From NCBI RefSeq assembly GCF_040640155.1, contig NZ_JBFABE010000014.1:89599-153598 (forward strand): DNA of 64,000 bases. Reading direction: 5' to 3'. Below are positions 8,790 to 17,017 of this stretch, in pieces; within the stretch, counting starts at the first letter, position 1, and each line of letters starts with the position of its first letter. Position numbers and translations under genes: made by a program. The stretch is from Streptosporangium sp040640155 (GTDB taxonomy: Bacteria; Actinomycetota; Actinomycetes; Streptosporangiales; Streptosporangiaceae). The notes under the pieces were generated by a model. The model saw nothing but the letters and a program-made list of their open reading frames with translations, searched no databases and was not told the DNA's origin.

Positions 8790-10478
8790 GTGACCATGCT
8801 TGACGCTGTTCTGCCCGAGTTCACCGAGATCACCGAGATCGTCCAGGCCCCCGCGGGCCCGTCCGAGTTCACCCTCCTCGGCCTGCCGAAGCCCCTGGTG
8901 ACCGGCCTCTCCCGCGCGGGTATCGACAGCCCCTTCCCCATCCAGCGGGCCACGATCCCCGACATCCTCGCCGGGCACGACGTTCTCGGCCGCGGCCAGA
9001 CCGGCTCCGGCAAGACGCTCGCCTTCGGCCTGCCCATGATGACCCGCATCGCCGGCGCCAAGGCCCGCCCGGGCCGCCCGCTGGCCGTCGTCCTGGTGCC
9101 GACGCGCGAGCTCGCCATGCAGGTCACCGACGCGCTCGAGCCGCTCGGCCGCGGTCTGTCGCTGCGCATGAAGACCGTCGTCGGCGGCATGTCCATGGGC
9201 CGCCAGATCGAGGCGCTGCGCCGCGGCGTCGAGGTCGTCGTGGCCACCCCGGGCCGGCTGACCGACCTCATGCAGCAGGGTGAGTGCACGCTGGACGAGG
9301 TCCAGGTGACGATCCTGGACGAGGCCGACCACATGTGCGACCTCGGCTTCTTCCCGGTGGTCAGCGCGATCCTGCAGCAGACCCCGGCCGACAGCCAGCG
9401 CCTGCTGTTCTCCGCGACCCTGGACGGCGACGTCGACAAGCTCGTCCGCCGCTTCCTCACCGACCCGGTGACCCACTCCATGGCCCCGGCCACCTCCTCG
9501 GTCGACACCATGGAGCACCACGTCCTCGAGGTGCACCGCGACGACAAGTTCCCGGTGACCGCCGAGATCGCCAACCGCGAGGGCCGGACGATCATCTTCG
9601 TGCGCACCCAGCACGGCGTGGACCGGCTCTGCAAGCAGCTCGCCCAGGTCGGCATCCGTGCCGGCGGCCTGCACGGCGGCAAGCGCCAGAACCAGCGCAC
9701 CCGCATCCTGGCCGAGTTCAAGGAAGGCACGATCAACGTCCTGGTCTGCACGGACGTCGCGGCCCGCGGCATCCACGTCGACAACATCAGCCTCGTGCTG
9801 CACGTCGACCCGCCCCAGGACCACAAGAGCTACCTGCACCGCGGCGGCCGTACCGCCCGCGCCGGGGAGAAGGGCACCGTCATGACGCTGGTGCTCCCCA
9901 ACGAGCGTCGCTCCACCGAGTCGATGACCCGTCGCGCCGGCATCAAGCCGTTCCGCATCAAGGCCACCCCGGGCCACCCCCGCCTGGAGGAGGTCGCCGG
10001 TGCGCGTACCCCCAGCGGCGAGGCGATCCCGGTCTGGGAGCCCTCGGCCCCGGCCGCCAAGCAGCGTCAGGGCCGTGGCGGCTACGGCAACGGCGGCGGC
10101 AACGGCGGTGCCCGCGGCCCGCGCCGCTTCCGCTCCGACCGTCCCGCCCACGGCGCCGAGGGCGGCCAGCCCCGCGAGCGTTCCTTCGGTGACGACCGCC
10201 CGGCCGGTGGCGGCGGCTACCGCTCCGAGCGTCCCGCCGGTGGCGGCGGCTACCGTTCCGAGCGCCCGGCCGCCGGCTACCGCGGTGGCGAGCGGCGCGA
10301 GCCGTTCCGCGCCGACCGTCCGGCCCCGGCCGGTGGCGGTTACCGTTCCGAGCGCCCCTCGGGCGAGCGCGAGCCCTTCCGCGGCGAGCGTCAGGGCGGC
10401 GGCTTCCGCGGCGGCGAGTTCCGCGCCGACGGCCGCGGCTCGGCCCCGCGCGGCGGCGGCAGCCGCTACGGCCGCTGA
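8790..10478 (+). CDS. DEAD-box ATP-dependent RNA helicase with RG-rich tail
   Basis: A 562-aa helicase that unwinds RNA using ATP, probably in ribosome assembly or mRNA turnover. The core shows the Q motif (F...PFPIQ), motif I GQTGSGKT (69-76), PTRELA, TPGR, LDEADHM (motif II), SAT (motif III) and the second RecA domain with ARGIHV and HRGGRTARAG. From about residue 420 the tail is low complexity and very rich in Arg/Gly, with repeats of the type YRSERPAGGGG, typical of RhlE/DeaD-like proteins that bind RNA through a disordered tail. The start GTG 8790 (or ATG 8796) follows a long leader. Confidence 0.95.
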   Translation: MTMLDAVLPEFTEITEIVQAPAGPSEFTLLGLPKPLVTGLSRAGIDSPFPIQRATIPDILAGHDVLGRGQTGSGKTLAFGLPMMTRIAGAKARPGRPLAVVLVPTRELAMQVTDALEPLGRGLSLRMKTVVGGMSMGRQIEALRRGVEVVVATPGRLTDLMQQGECTLDEVQVTILDEADHMCDLGFFPVVSAILQQTPADSQRLLFSATLDGDVDKLVRRFLTDPVTHSMAPATSSVDTMEHHVLEVHRDDKFPVTAEIANREGRTIIFVRTQHGVDRLCKQLAQVGIRAGGLHGGKRQNQRTRILAEFKEGTINVLVCTDVAARGIHVDNISLVLHVDPPQDHKSYLHRGGRTARAGEKGTVMTLVLPNERRSTESMTRRAGIKPFRIKATPGHPRLEEVAGARTPSGEAIPVWEPSAPAAKQRQGRGGYGNGGGNGGARGPRRFRSDRPAHGAEGGQPRERSFGDDRPAGGGGYRSERPAGGGGYRSERPAAGYRGGERREPFRADRPAPAGGGYRSERPSGEREPFRGERQGGGFRGGEFRADGRGSAPRGGGSRYGR

Positions 10479-10526
10479 TCGCTGATCCACCGTCGGGCCC
10501 CCTCAGGGGGTCCCGGTACGACCCTT

Positions 10527-10564
10527 CGAAGGGCCGGCACGGCATCCGCCGTGCCGGCCCTTCG
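10527..10564 (+). terminator. Strong hairpin terminator after the helicase gene
   Basis: A perfect 17-bp stem (10527-10543 with 10548-10564, loop ATCC) lies 48 nt past the stop. It sits between convergent genes and may serve both directions. Confidence 0.8.
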
Positions 10565-10647
10565 GCGTTCCCGCGTCGGCGTTCCCGCGTCGGCGGCACC
10601 GGGGCGGTGGCACCGGGGCGGCGGACGGCCCCCCGGTCAGGACGTGA

Positions 10648-11124
10648 TCACGCCGGCGATCCGGACCGTGCCCCGCTCGCCCCCGGGCCGGGGAGCACGT
10701 CGACGTCGGTCGCGTGCATCGGCCGCTCGCAGACCGAGCAGCGCGGCTCGACGTGGCTGATCTCACCGCAGGCGTGGTGCCGGTAGAGGACCGGGGGACC
10801 GGCCTCGCCCGCCGTCCACCGGTCGCCCCAGCGCACCATGGTCAGCAGCAGGTCGCACAGCTCCATGCCCTTGACGGTGAGCGTGTACTCGTGACGCGGG
10901 GGACGGCTGGAGTACTCGGTGCGCTCCAGGACGCCCTTCTCGACCAGCCACCTGAGCCGTTCGGCGAGCACCTTGCGCGAGATGCCCAGGCTCTGCTGGA
11001 GCCGCTCGAAGCGGGTGATGCCGACGTAGACGTTCCGCAGGATCAGCGGTGACCACGGCTCGCCGACGACGTCCAGCGTGCGGGCGATCGAGCAGGCCAT
11101 GTCACCGAACGGGGTTCGCTGCAT
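10648..11124 (-). CDS. HxlR-family transcriptional regulator
   Basis: A 158-aa winged-helix protein of the HxlR/MarR-like family. The N-terminal CSIARTLDVVGEPWSPLILR is the characteristic HxlR motif, with a cysteine (C11 from ATG 11124) that in some members senses redox or aldehyde stress. The HTH and wing follow (SLGISRKVLAERLRWLVEKG, RHEYTLT). A C-terminal extension has paired cysteines (HHACGEISHVEPRCSVCERP) that look like a small metal-binding knuckle. It diverges from the DUF899 gene across 97 bp containing two direct repeats, suggesting joint and auto-regulation. Confidence 0.9.
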   Translation of the reverse strand: MQRTPFGDMACSIARTLDVVGEPWSPLILRNVYVGITRFERLQQSLGISRKVLAERLRWLVEKGVLERTEYSSRPPRHEYTLTVKGMELCDLLLTMVRWGDRWTAGEAGPPVLYRHHACGEISHVEPRCSVCERPMHATDVDVLPGPGASGARSGSPA

Positions 11125-11145
11125 GAGGCCAGTGTAGGCGAGTGG

Positions 11146-11202
11146 GTTCCCTCAGGAGACCATCCGCTGCTACGGTCGATCGAGTACGTTCCCTGAAGAG
11201 AC
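11146..11202. promoter_or_regulatory. Paired direct repeats in the hxlR/DUF899 divergent promoter
   Basis: GTTCCCTCAGGAGAC (11146-11160) and GTTCCCTGAAGAGAC (11188-11202) match at 13 of 15 positions. They are spaced 42 bp, four helical turns. One lies about 21 bp from the hxlR start, the other about 19 bp from the DUF899 start. They are good candidate binding sites for the HxlR regulator. Confidence 0.5.
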
Positions 11203-11221
11203 TGAAAGGGGCAGGGGCATC

Positions 11222-11938
11222 ATGAACCTTCCGGAGATCGTGTCGGAGGAGCGGTGGCGGGCCGAGCGGGACGCGCTGCTGGTGAAGGAGAAGGAGCACA
11301 CCCGCGCGCTGGACGCGCTGGCCGCCGAGCGGCGCGCCATGCCGATGGTCCGGGTGGGGAAGGACTACGTGTTCCAGGGGCCGGACGGGCCGGCGAGCCT
11401 GCTCGACCTGTTCGACGGACGGCGCCAGCTCATCGTGTACAGCTTCATGTGGCACGGCGGCGAGGACTTCTGCTCGGGGTGCTCGATGTTCACCGACAAC
11501 GTCGGCCACCTGGCCCACCTCCACGCGCGCGACACCTCCTTCGTGCTGGTCTCCCGCGGCCCGCTGTCCGAGATCACGCCGTTCAGGGAGCGGATGGGCT
11601 GGACGATCCCGTGGTTCTCCTCGCTGGGCACCGATTTCAACGACGACATGGGGGCGGGGGACGGGTTCGCCCTGAACGTCTTCCTCCGCGGCGACGGCGA
11701 CGGCGACGGCGGTGGTGGTGACGGGGGCGCGGACGCGGTGTACCGCACCTACGACACCACCGGGCGCGGTGTCGAACGGCTGGGCAGCGTCTGGACCTTC
11801 CTGGACCTGACCCCGCTCGGGAGGCAGGAGACCTGGGAGGACTCGCCCGCGGGCAGGCCGCAGGGACCCCCCTACACCTGGTGGCGCCTGCACGACGAGT
11901 ACGACGAGCGGGCCGGGCACGCCGCGCGCGAGGCCTGA
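11222..11938 (+). CDS. DUF899 family thioredoxin-like protein
   Basis: A 238-aa DUF899 protein. Conserved blocks include ALAAERRAMPMVRVGKDYVF, the QLIVYSFMWH strand and CSGCSMFTDNVGHL, a CxxC-like pair at the thioredoxin-fold active position, followed by WFSSLGTDFNDD. The biochemical role of DUF899 proteins is not settled; a thiol or redox function is likely. An Asp/Gly run (GDGDGDGGGGDGG) interrupts the region before YRTYDTTGRGVE and looks like a local codon-repeat expansion. Divergent pairing with an HxlR regulator suggests induction by electrophile or oxidative stress. Confidence 0.85.
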   Translation: MNLPEIVSEERWRAERDALLVKEKEHTRALDALAAERRAMPMVRVGKDYVFQGPDGPASLLDLFDGRRQLIVYSFMWHGGEDFCSGCSMFTDNVGHLAHLHARDTSFVLVSRGPLSEITPFRERMGWTIPWFSSLGTDFNDDMGAGDGFALNVFLRGDGDGDGGGGDGGADAVYRTYDTTGRGVERLGSVWTFLDLTPLGRQETWEDSPAGRPQGPPYTWWRLHDEYDERAGHAAREA

Positions 11939-11982
11939 CCGCCGCCGGTCGCCCGCCCGGCCGTCACCGGCCGTCCGCGTGG

Positions 11983-12090
11983 CCCCGTGGCCGAGTGACT
12001 CCGTGGCCGAGCGGCCCCATGGGCCGAGCGGCCCCATGGACCGAGTGGACCCAAGGCCACGGGGCCCCGTGGCCACGGGGCCGCTCGGCC
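11983..12090. repeat. Cluster of 16-17-bp tandem repeats ending in inverted copies
   Basis: Four imperfect units of about 16-17 bp (core CCCCGTGGCCGAGCGG) run from 11983 to 12048. A perfect 20-bp palindrome (12055-12074) and an inverted copy of the unit to 12090 follow. The array fills the gap between two convergent genes and could fold into a large stem. It may act as a bidirectional terminator; no protein is encoded. Confidence 0.7.
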
Positions 12091-12098
12091 TTCTCGCG

Positions 12099-13133
12099 TC
12101 ACCCGCGCGAGGAGCCGTCCCTCCCCCCGGGCGGGGGAGCGGTGCTGCCCCGGGGCGTGAGGCGCGCGGCCCCGTCCTCGTACGGGCCGACGTCCTCGCC
12201 GGAGATCAGCGAGAGCAGGTGGCGGGCGGCCTGCGCGCCGTAGGCGGAGATGTCGCGGCTCAGGGCGGTGAGCGGGGGATGGACGACCCGGGAGAGCGGG
12301 GAGTCGTTCCAGGCGACGACGGACAGGTCGCCGGGCACGTCCAGGCGCAGCTCCCGGGCGGCGGACAGGCCGGCGACGGCCATGATGTCGTTGTCGTAGA
12401 CGATCGCGGTGGGCCGGTCCGGTGAACTGAGCAGGCGCCGGGTGGCGCCGGCGCCCTCCTCGCCGGTGTAGTCGGTGTGCACGGTCACGTACTCGGCGAC
12501 GCCGTCGCACGCCTCGGCGAAGGCGCGGTCGCGCAGCACGGTGTGGACCAGGTGCGGCAGGCCGGCGATCCTGGCGATCCTGCGGTGGCCCAGGGCCAGC
12601 AGGTACCGTACGGTCTCGCGGACGGCGTGGGCGTCGTCGGACCAGACCGGGAGCAGCGAGCCCGCCCCCGAGGGGTGGCCGACCACCACGGAGGGCAGGC
12701 CCAGCGCCTCGAACGCCGGGACGCGCAGGTCGTCCACGTTCAGGTCGACGAGGATGGCGCCGTCGACGCGGCCCTCGCCCCACCAGCGGCGGTAGACCGC
12801 GATCTCCTGCTCGTGGTCGGTGACCATCTGCAGCAGGAGCGCGTACGAGCGGTCCGACAGCTCGCCCTCGATGCCGCTGATGAGCTCCATGAAGAACGGC
12901 TCCACGCCGAGCGTGCGGGCCGGGCGGCACACGGCCAGGCCGACGGTGCGGGCGCGCGCGCCGTTCAGGGCGCGGGCCGCGCTGCTGGGACGCCAGCCGA
13001 TCTCCTCGGCGATCGCCATGATCCTGGCCCGGGTGCTCTCCGACACGCCGGGCTGCCCGTTCAGGGCGTAGGAGACGGCCCCCTTGGACACCCCGGCCTG
13101 CCGGGCGACGTCCGTGATCGTCGGTCTTCTCAT
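12099..13133 (-). CDS. LacI-family repressor of the oligosaccharide operon
   Basis: A 344-aa LacI/GalR regulator. The N-terminal HTH reads PTITDVARQAGVSKGAVSYAL and is followed by a hinge helix (SSAARALNGARA). The rest is a periplasmic-binding-protein-like effector domain (VGLAVCRP, DGAILVDLNVDD, AIVYDNDIMAVAGLSAARE). It diverges from the binding-protein operon across 169 bp that holds matching palindromes. The inducer is presumably a sugar derived from manno- or gluco-oligosaccharides. The C-terminal ~20 residues are a Pro/Gly-rich extension. Confidence 0.93.
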   Translation of the reverse strand: MRRPTITDVARQAGVSKGAVSYALNGQPGVSESTRARIMAIAEEIGWRPSSAARALNGARARTVGLAVCRPARTLGVEPFFMELISGIEGELSDRSYALLLQMVTDHEQEIAVYRRWWGEGRVDGAILVDLNVDDLRVPAFEALGLPSVVVGHPSGAGSLLPVWSDDAHAVRETVRYLLALGHRRIARIAGLPHLVHTVLRDRAFAEACDGVAEYVTVHTDYTGEEGAGATRRLLSSPDRPTAIVYDNDIMAVAGLSAARELRLDVPGDLSVVAWNDSPLSRVVHPPLTALSRDISAYGAQAARHLLSLISGEDVGPYEDGAARLTPRGSTAPPPGGRDGSSRG

Positions 13134-13166
13134 GTTCCCCCCCGTCGATGAGTGGGGTGATTGTAG

Positions 13167-13180
13167 CTGAACCGGTCCAG
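13167..13180. promoter_or_regulatory. LacI-type operator, site 1
   Basis: CTGAACCGGTCCAG matches the perfect palindrome CTGAACCGGTTCAG at 13 of 14 positions and has the central CG usual for LacI-family sites. It lies 34 bp from the regulator start and just upstream of the -35 element. Confidence 0.55.
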
Positions 13181-13187
13181 TGCTCTA

Positions 13188-13217
13188 TTGACAGGGCCGA
13201 CACAGGGACTTTACGGT
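13188..13217 (+). promoter_or_regulatory. Promoter of the oligosaccharide operon
   Basis: TTGACA (13188-13193) and TACGGT (13212-13217) are separated by 18 bp and lie about 85 bp before the binding-protein start. LacI-type half-sites bracket the promoter on both sides. Confidence 0.5.
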
Positions 13218-13224
13218 CTCGATA

Positions 13225-13238
13225 CTTATCCGGTTCAG
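13225..13238. promoter_or_regulatory. LacI-type operator, site 2
   Basis: CTTATCCGGTTCAG matches CTGAACCGGTTCAG at 12 of 14 positions. Its centre is 58 bp from site 1 and just downstream of the promoter, a geometry suited to repression by blocking transcription. Confidence 0.5.
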
Positions 13239-13266
13239 CAAGCGCATGCGGTCGCGTCTAGTCGGT

Positions 13267-13280
13267 TGGGAGCGCTCCCA
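13267..13280. promoter_or_regulatory. CebR/CelR box
   Basis: TGGGAGCGCTCCCA is a perfect 14-bp palindrome identical to the box bound by Streptomyces CebR and Thermobifida CelR. It lies 22 bp before the binding-protein ATG, downstream of the promoter. It suggests control by a global cellobiose regulator encoded elsewhere, in addition to the local LacI protein. Confidence 0.75.
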
Positions 13281-13302
13281 TGCTGGAGAGGAGAACTGTC
13301 CG

Positions 13303-15075
13303 ATGCGGATTCGACGAAGGTTCGCGGTGCTCGGGACGGCGGCCTGCCTGGCCGCCGCCGGATGCAGCGGAGGTTCCAGCACGCCGTCGGCCCCCTCCGG
13401 GGCGCCCCCGGCGTCCGGTGGCGCGGGAGTCCCGGCGGGCTCGGCCGGGGCCGACGCCGCGTTCCCCCGCAACGAGACCCTGTACACCAGCGGCACCCAG
13501 TGGGGTCCCCCGGCCAACTGGAACCCGCTGCGCACCTGGGACTCGGCCACGGGCACCAAGGGACTCGTCTACGAGACCCTCTTCCTGTACGACCCCCAGA
13601 ACGACACCTTCACCCCCTGGCTGGCCGAGAGCGGCGCCTGGACCGGCGAGAAGACCTACGAGCTCAAGCTCAGGCAGGGCGTGACCTGGGCCGACGGCAA
13701 GCCGTTCACCGCCGACGACGTGGTCTTCACCGTCGAGCTCGGCAAGATGAAGACCGTCCCCTACGCCAACCTGTGGGGCTGGCTGGAGAAGGCCGAGGCG
13801 GTGGACCCGAACACCGTCAGGTTCACCTTCTCCAAGGCCAACCACCAGCAATGGGCCAACTGGGTCTACAACAACGCGATCGTCCCCAAGCACATCTGGG
13901 AGGGCCGCTCCGAGGACGACGTGATGAACGGCGTCAACGACAAACCGGTCGGCACCGGCCCGTACAGCTACCACAGCCACGACCAGGACCGGATGGCCTG
14001 GGTCAAGCGGGACGGCTGGTGGGCCACCAAGGCGCTGGGCAAGGACGTCAAGCCCAAGTACGTCGTCGACATCGTCAACTCCAGCAACGAGGTCGCGATG
14101 GGCCTGCTGCTGCAGAAGGGCCTCGACCTCAGCAACAACTTCCTGCCCGGCGTGGCCAACCTCGTCAAGGGCAACTTCGGCATCCAGACGTACTTCCCCG
14201 AGCCGCCGTACATGCTCTCGGCCAACACCGCCTTCCTGGTCCCCAACACGAAGAAGAAGCCGCTGGACGACCCGGCCTTCCGCAAGGCCGTCGCCAACGC
14301 CATCGACACCAAGAAGATCGTCGAGGGCGTCTACGGCAACCTCGTCAAGGCCGCGAGCCCCACCGGCCTGCTGCCGCAGTGGGACAAGTACGTCGACCAG
14401 GCCGTGGTGAGCGAGAAGGGCTTCTCCTTCGACAGCGCCAAGGCCAAGAAGCTGCTGGCCGACGCCGGGTACAAGGACCGCGACGGCGACGGGCTGGTGG
14501 AGAACAAGGACGGCTCCAAGGCGTCCCTGAAGCTCATCGTCCCGGCCGGGTGGACCGACTGGATGGAGGCGAGCCGGGTCATCGCCGAGGGCGCCAAGGC
14601 CGCCGGGATCGACCTCGTCGCCGAGTTCCCCGACTTCAACGCGCTGGTCGACCAGCGCTCCTCCGGCAAGTTCGACCTGCTCATCAACAACGAGCGGCAG
14701 CTGTCGAACACCCCGTGGATGTACTACGACTACATCTTCCAGCTCCCGGTGAACAAGCAGCAGAACACCGTCAACTTCGGGCGGTACGAGAACAAGAAGG
14801 TCTGGGACCTCGTCCAGGAGCTCGACGGCAAGAAGGTCGACGACGTCGAGGGCATGAAGCAGGTCGCCTCCGAGATCCAGAAGATCCAGCTCGACGACCT
14901 GCCGGTGATCCCCCTCTGGTACAACGGCCTGTGGGCCCAGACCAGCACCGCGGTCTGGACGAACTGGCCCTCCTCGGCCCCCGGCACCCCCAAGAGCCCG
15001 CCGACCATGTGGCGCAACTGGCTGGAACTGGGCGGTGTGCTGACGCTGACCGAGATCAAGCCCGTCGGAGGCTGA
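13303..15075 (+). CDS. Family 5 solute-binding lipoprotein (oligosaccharide/oligopeptide type)
   Basis: A 590-aa extracellular binding protein of the DppA/OppA fold. The signal peptide MRIRRRFAVLGTAACLAAAG ends at a lipobox with Cys21. The mature part has the family motifs GLVYETLFLYDP, LRQGVTWADGKPFTADDVVF and GTGPYSY. ATG 13303 is preferred to an in-frame GTG upstream because it gives the signal peptide and has GAGAGGAG upstream. The operon's beta-mannosidase and CebR box suggest that the ligand is a manno- or cello-oligosaccharide, as in thermophile members of this family. A peptide ligand cannot be excluded. Confidence 0.9.
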   Translation: MRIRRRFAVLGTAACLAAAGCSGGSSTPSAPSGAPPASGGAGVPAGSAGADAAFPRNETLYTSGTQWGPPANWNPLRTWDSATGTKGLVYETLFLYDPQNDTFTPWLAESGAWTGEKTYELKLRQGVTWADGKPFTADDVVFTVELGKMKTVPYANLWGWLEKAEAVDPNTVRFTFSKANHQQWANWVYNNAIVPKHIWEGRSEDDVMNGVNDKPVGTGPYSYHSHDQDRMAWVKRDGWWATKALGKDVKPKYVVDIVNSSNEVAMGLLLQKGLDLSNNFLPGVANLVKGNFGIQTYFPEPPYMLSANTAFLVPNTKKKPLDDPAFRKAVANAIDTKKIVEGVYGNLVKAASPTGLLPQWDKYVDQAVVSEKGFSFDSAKAKKLLADAGYKDRDGDGLVENKDGSKASLKLIVPAGWTDWMEASRVIAEGAKAAGIDLVAEFPDFNALVDQRSSGKFDLLINNERQLSNTPWMYYDYIFQLPVNKQQNTVNFGRYENKKVWDLVQELDGKKVDDVEGMKQVASEIQKIQLDDLPVIPLWYNGLWAQTSTAVWTNWPSSAPGTPKSPPTMWRNWLELGGVLTLTEIKPVGG

Positions 15076-15089
15076 CCCCGCGATCTCTC

Positions 15090-15122
15090 GCCCCCTCCCG
15101 CGCCCGGCGCGCGGGAGGGGGC
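15090..15122 (+). terminator. Intra-operon hairpin after the binding-protein gene
   Basis: A perfect 14-bp stem (GCCCCCTCCCGCGC 15090-15103 with 15109-15122, loop CCGGC) lies between the binding-protein stop and the first permease. It probably stabilises the upstream mRNA or partly terminates, giving more binding protein than permease. Confidence 0.65.
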
Positions 15123-15148
15123 CCATCTCGCCGATTCGGGAGGATCGC

Positions 15149-16144
15149 GTGCGACGTTACTTCGGCCGGAAACTGCTCGTCTACGGCCTGACCTTCCTGG
15201 TGGCCGTCACCGTCAACTGGATGATCCCGCGCTTCATGCCGGGCGACCCGGTGCAGAGCATGCTGTCGCGGGCCAACGTGTCCCAGCCGGCGGCGGTGGA
15301 GGCGATGCGCGCCCACTACACCGCCCTGTTCGGGCTCGACCTGCCCCTGTGGCAGCAGTACCTCAACTTCTGGGCCGCGCTGTTCCGGGGCGACCTGGGG
15401 ATCAGCATCTGGGTGTTCCCCACCCCGGTGACCGACCTCATCATGCGGGCGGTGCCGTACACGCTGGCGCTGCTCATCCCCTCGATCCTGCTGAGCTGGT
15501 GGGCGGGCAACCGGTTCGGCGCCTTCGCGGCCCGGCGCAAGTGGCTCGACAACACCGCGCTGCCGATCGGGTACGTGCTGACCGCCACCCCGTACATGTG
15601 GCTGGCCATCCTGCTGGCCTGGGGGCTCGGCGTGGTGGCCGGGATCTTCCCCGTCTCGGGCGGCTACAGCTTCGCGATGCGGCCCAACTGGTCGTGGGAG
15701 TTCATCGGGAACCTGGCGCTGCACTGGTTCCTGCCGTTCGCCTCGCTGTTCCTGGTCGCGTTCGGCGGCTGGGCCATCGGCATGCGCAACATGATCATCT
15801 ATGAGCTGGAGGCGGACTACTCCACCTACCTGGCCTCGCTCGGCGCGCCGCGCAGGCTCATCCGCCGCTACGCGTTCAGGAACGCGGTGCTGCCGCAGAT
15901 CACCGGCCTGGCCCTGCAACTTGGCGTGCTGGTGGCCGGGGCGCTGGTCACCGAGATCGTCTTCTCCTACCCGGGCCTCGGCCACCTGATCCTCAAGGCG
16001 ATCCAGAACCAGGACTTCTTCCTGCTCCAGGGAGCCTTCCTGTTCATCGTCGTGGGCGTGCTGATCGCCAACTTCGTCATCGACATCGTCTACGTCCTGG
16101 TCGACCCGCGCACCAGGATCGGCATGGGAGGGGAGGCGACGTGA
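15149..16144 (+). CDS. ABC transporter permease, DppB/OppB type
   Basis: A 331-aa inner-membrane permease with about six TM segments. It has the N-terminal RRYFGRKLLVYGLTFLVAVTVNWMIPRFMPGDP typical of OppB and the coupling EAA-like loop YLASLGAPRRLIRRYAFRNAVLP. The start is GTG 15149 with GGAGGA upstream. It ends by overlapping the next permease start (GTGA) and should form a heterodimer with it. Confidence 0.93.
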   Translation: MRRYFGRKLLVYGLTFLVAVTVNWMIPRFMPGDPVQSMLSRANVSQPAAVEAMRAHYTALFGLDLPLWQQYLNFWAALFRGDLGISIWVFPTPVTDLIMRAVPYTLALLIPSILLSWWAGNRFGAFAARRKWLDNTALPIGYVLTATPYMWLAILLAWGLGVVAGIFPVSGGYSFAMRPNWSWEFIGNLALHWFLPFASLFLVAFGGWAIGMRNMIIYELEADYSTYLASLGAPRRLIRRYAFRNAVLPQITGLALQLGVLVAGALVTEIVFSYPGLGHLILKAIQNQDFFLLQGAFLFIVVGVLIANFVIDIVYVLVDPRTRIGMGGEAT

Positions 16145-17001
16145 CGGCCGTTCCCGCACGACGCCGCGAGGGCCTGTACTTCGCGATCCGCAACGGCAAG
16201 CTGCTGGCCGGCCTGGCCGTGCTGGTCCCGCTGCTGCTCCTGGCCGCCGCGGCCCCGCTGATCGGCGGCCAGGACCCCAACGCCTACGTCGCCGCCCCGG
16301 CCTCGCCGCCCTCGGCGCAGAGCTGGTTCGGCACCACCATGTTCGGCCAGGACGTCTTCTCCCAGTTCGTCTACGGACTGCGCTCCACCTTCGTCGTGGG
16401 GGCGCTCGGCGGCGGGCTGGCCGCGATCATCGGCATGACGATCGGCTTCACCGCCGGGTACCGGGGCGGCCTCGTCGACGAGGTGCTGAACATGCTCACC
16501 AACATCGTCCTGGTGCTGCCCGCCCTGGCGGTGCTGCTGATCGTCAACGCCTACCTGGGCGTGCGCAGCGTCGGCGTGCAGGCGCTGTTCATCGGCCTGA
16601 CCTCCTGGCCGTGGGCGGCCAGGGCCATCAGGGCCCAGACCTTCTCGCTGCGCTCGCGCGACTTCGTGGACCTGGCCAGGCTCAGCGGGGTGCGCACCTG
16701 GAAGATCATCGCTCGCGAGATCGCGCCCAACATGAACTCGTACCTCTTCATGACCTTCATCCTGCTGTTCGGCGGGTCGATCCTGATCGCGGCCTCGCTC
16801 GACTTCATCGGGCTCGGGCCCAGCCAGGGCATCTCGCTCGGCCTGATGCTCAACAACGCGGCCCGCTGGAGCGCCCTGCACCTGGGGATGTGGTGGTGGT
16901 TCATCCCGCCCGGCGCCGGGATCACCGCGATCGTCGGCGCCCTGTACGTGATGAACGTCGGCCTGGACGAGGTCTTCAACCCCCGCCTGCGGGAGCTGTA
17001 G
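16141..17001 (+). CDS. ABC transporter permease, DppC/OppC type
   Basis: A 286-aa permease with an N-terminal cytoplasmic segment and TM1, then the OppC-like sequence GTTMFGQDVFSQFVYGLRST. The EAA-like loop is DLARLSGVRTWKIIAREIAPN. It is translationally coupled to the preceding permease by a 4-nt overlap and is followed 16 bp later by the first ATPase. Confidence 0.93.
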   Translation: MTAVPARRREGLYFAIRNGKLLAGLAVLVPLLLLAAAAPLIGGQDPNAYVAAPASPPSAQSWFGTTMFGQDVFSQFVYGLRSTFVVGALGGGLAAIIGMTIGFTAGYRGGLVDEVLNMLTNIVLVLPALAVLLIVNAYLGVRSVGVQALFIGLTSWPWAARAIRAQTFSLRSRDFVDLARLSGVRTWKIIAREIAPNMNSYLFMTFILLFGGSILIAASLDFIGLGPSQGISLGLMLNNAARWSALHLGMWWWFIPPGAGITAIVGALYVMNVGLDEVFNPRLREL

Positions 17002-17017
17002 TGAAGGAGAAGAGGAC

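Noticed and set aside
8448..10490. 680-aa open frame on the minus strand opposite the helicase gene
   Set aside because: Low-complexity Ala/Gly/His-rich translation with no domain; a GC-driven shadow of the clearly coding plus strand.
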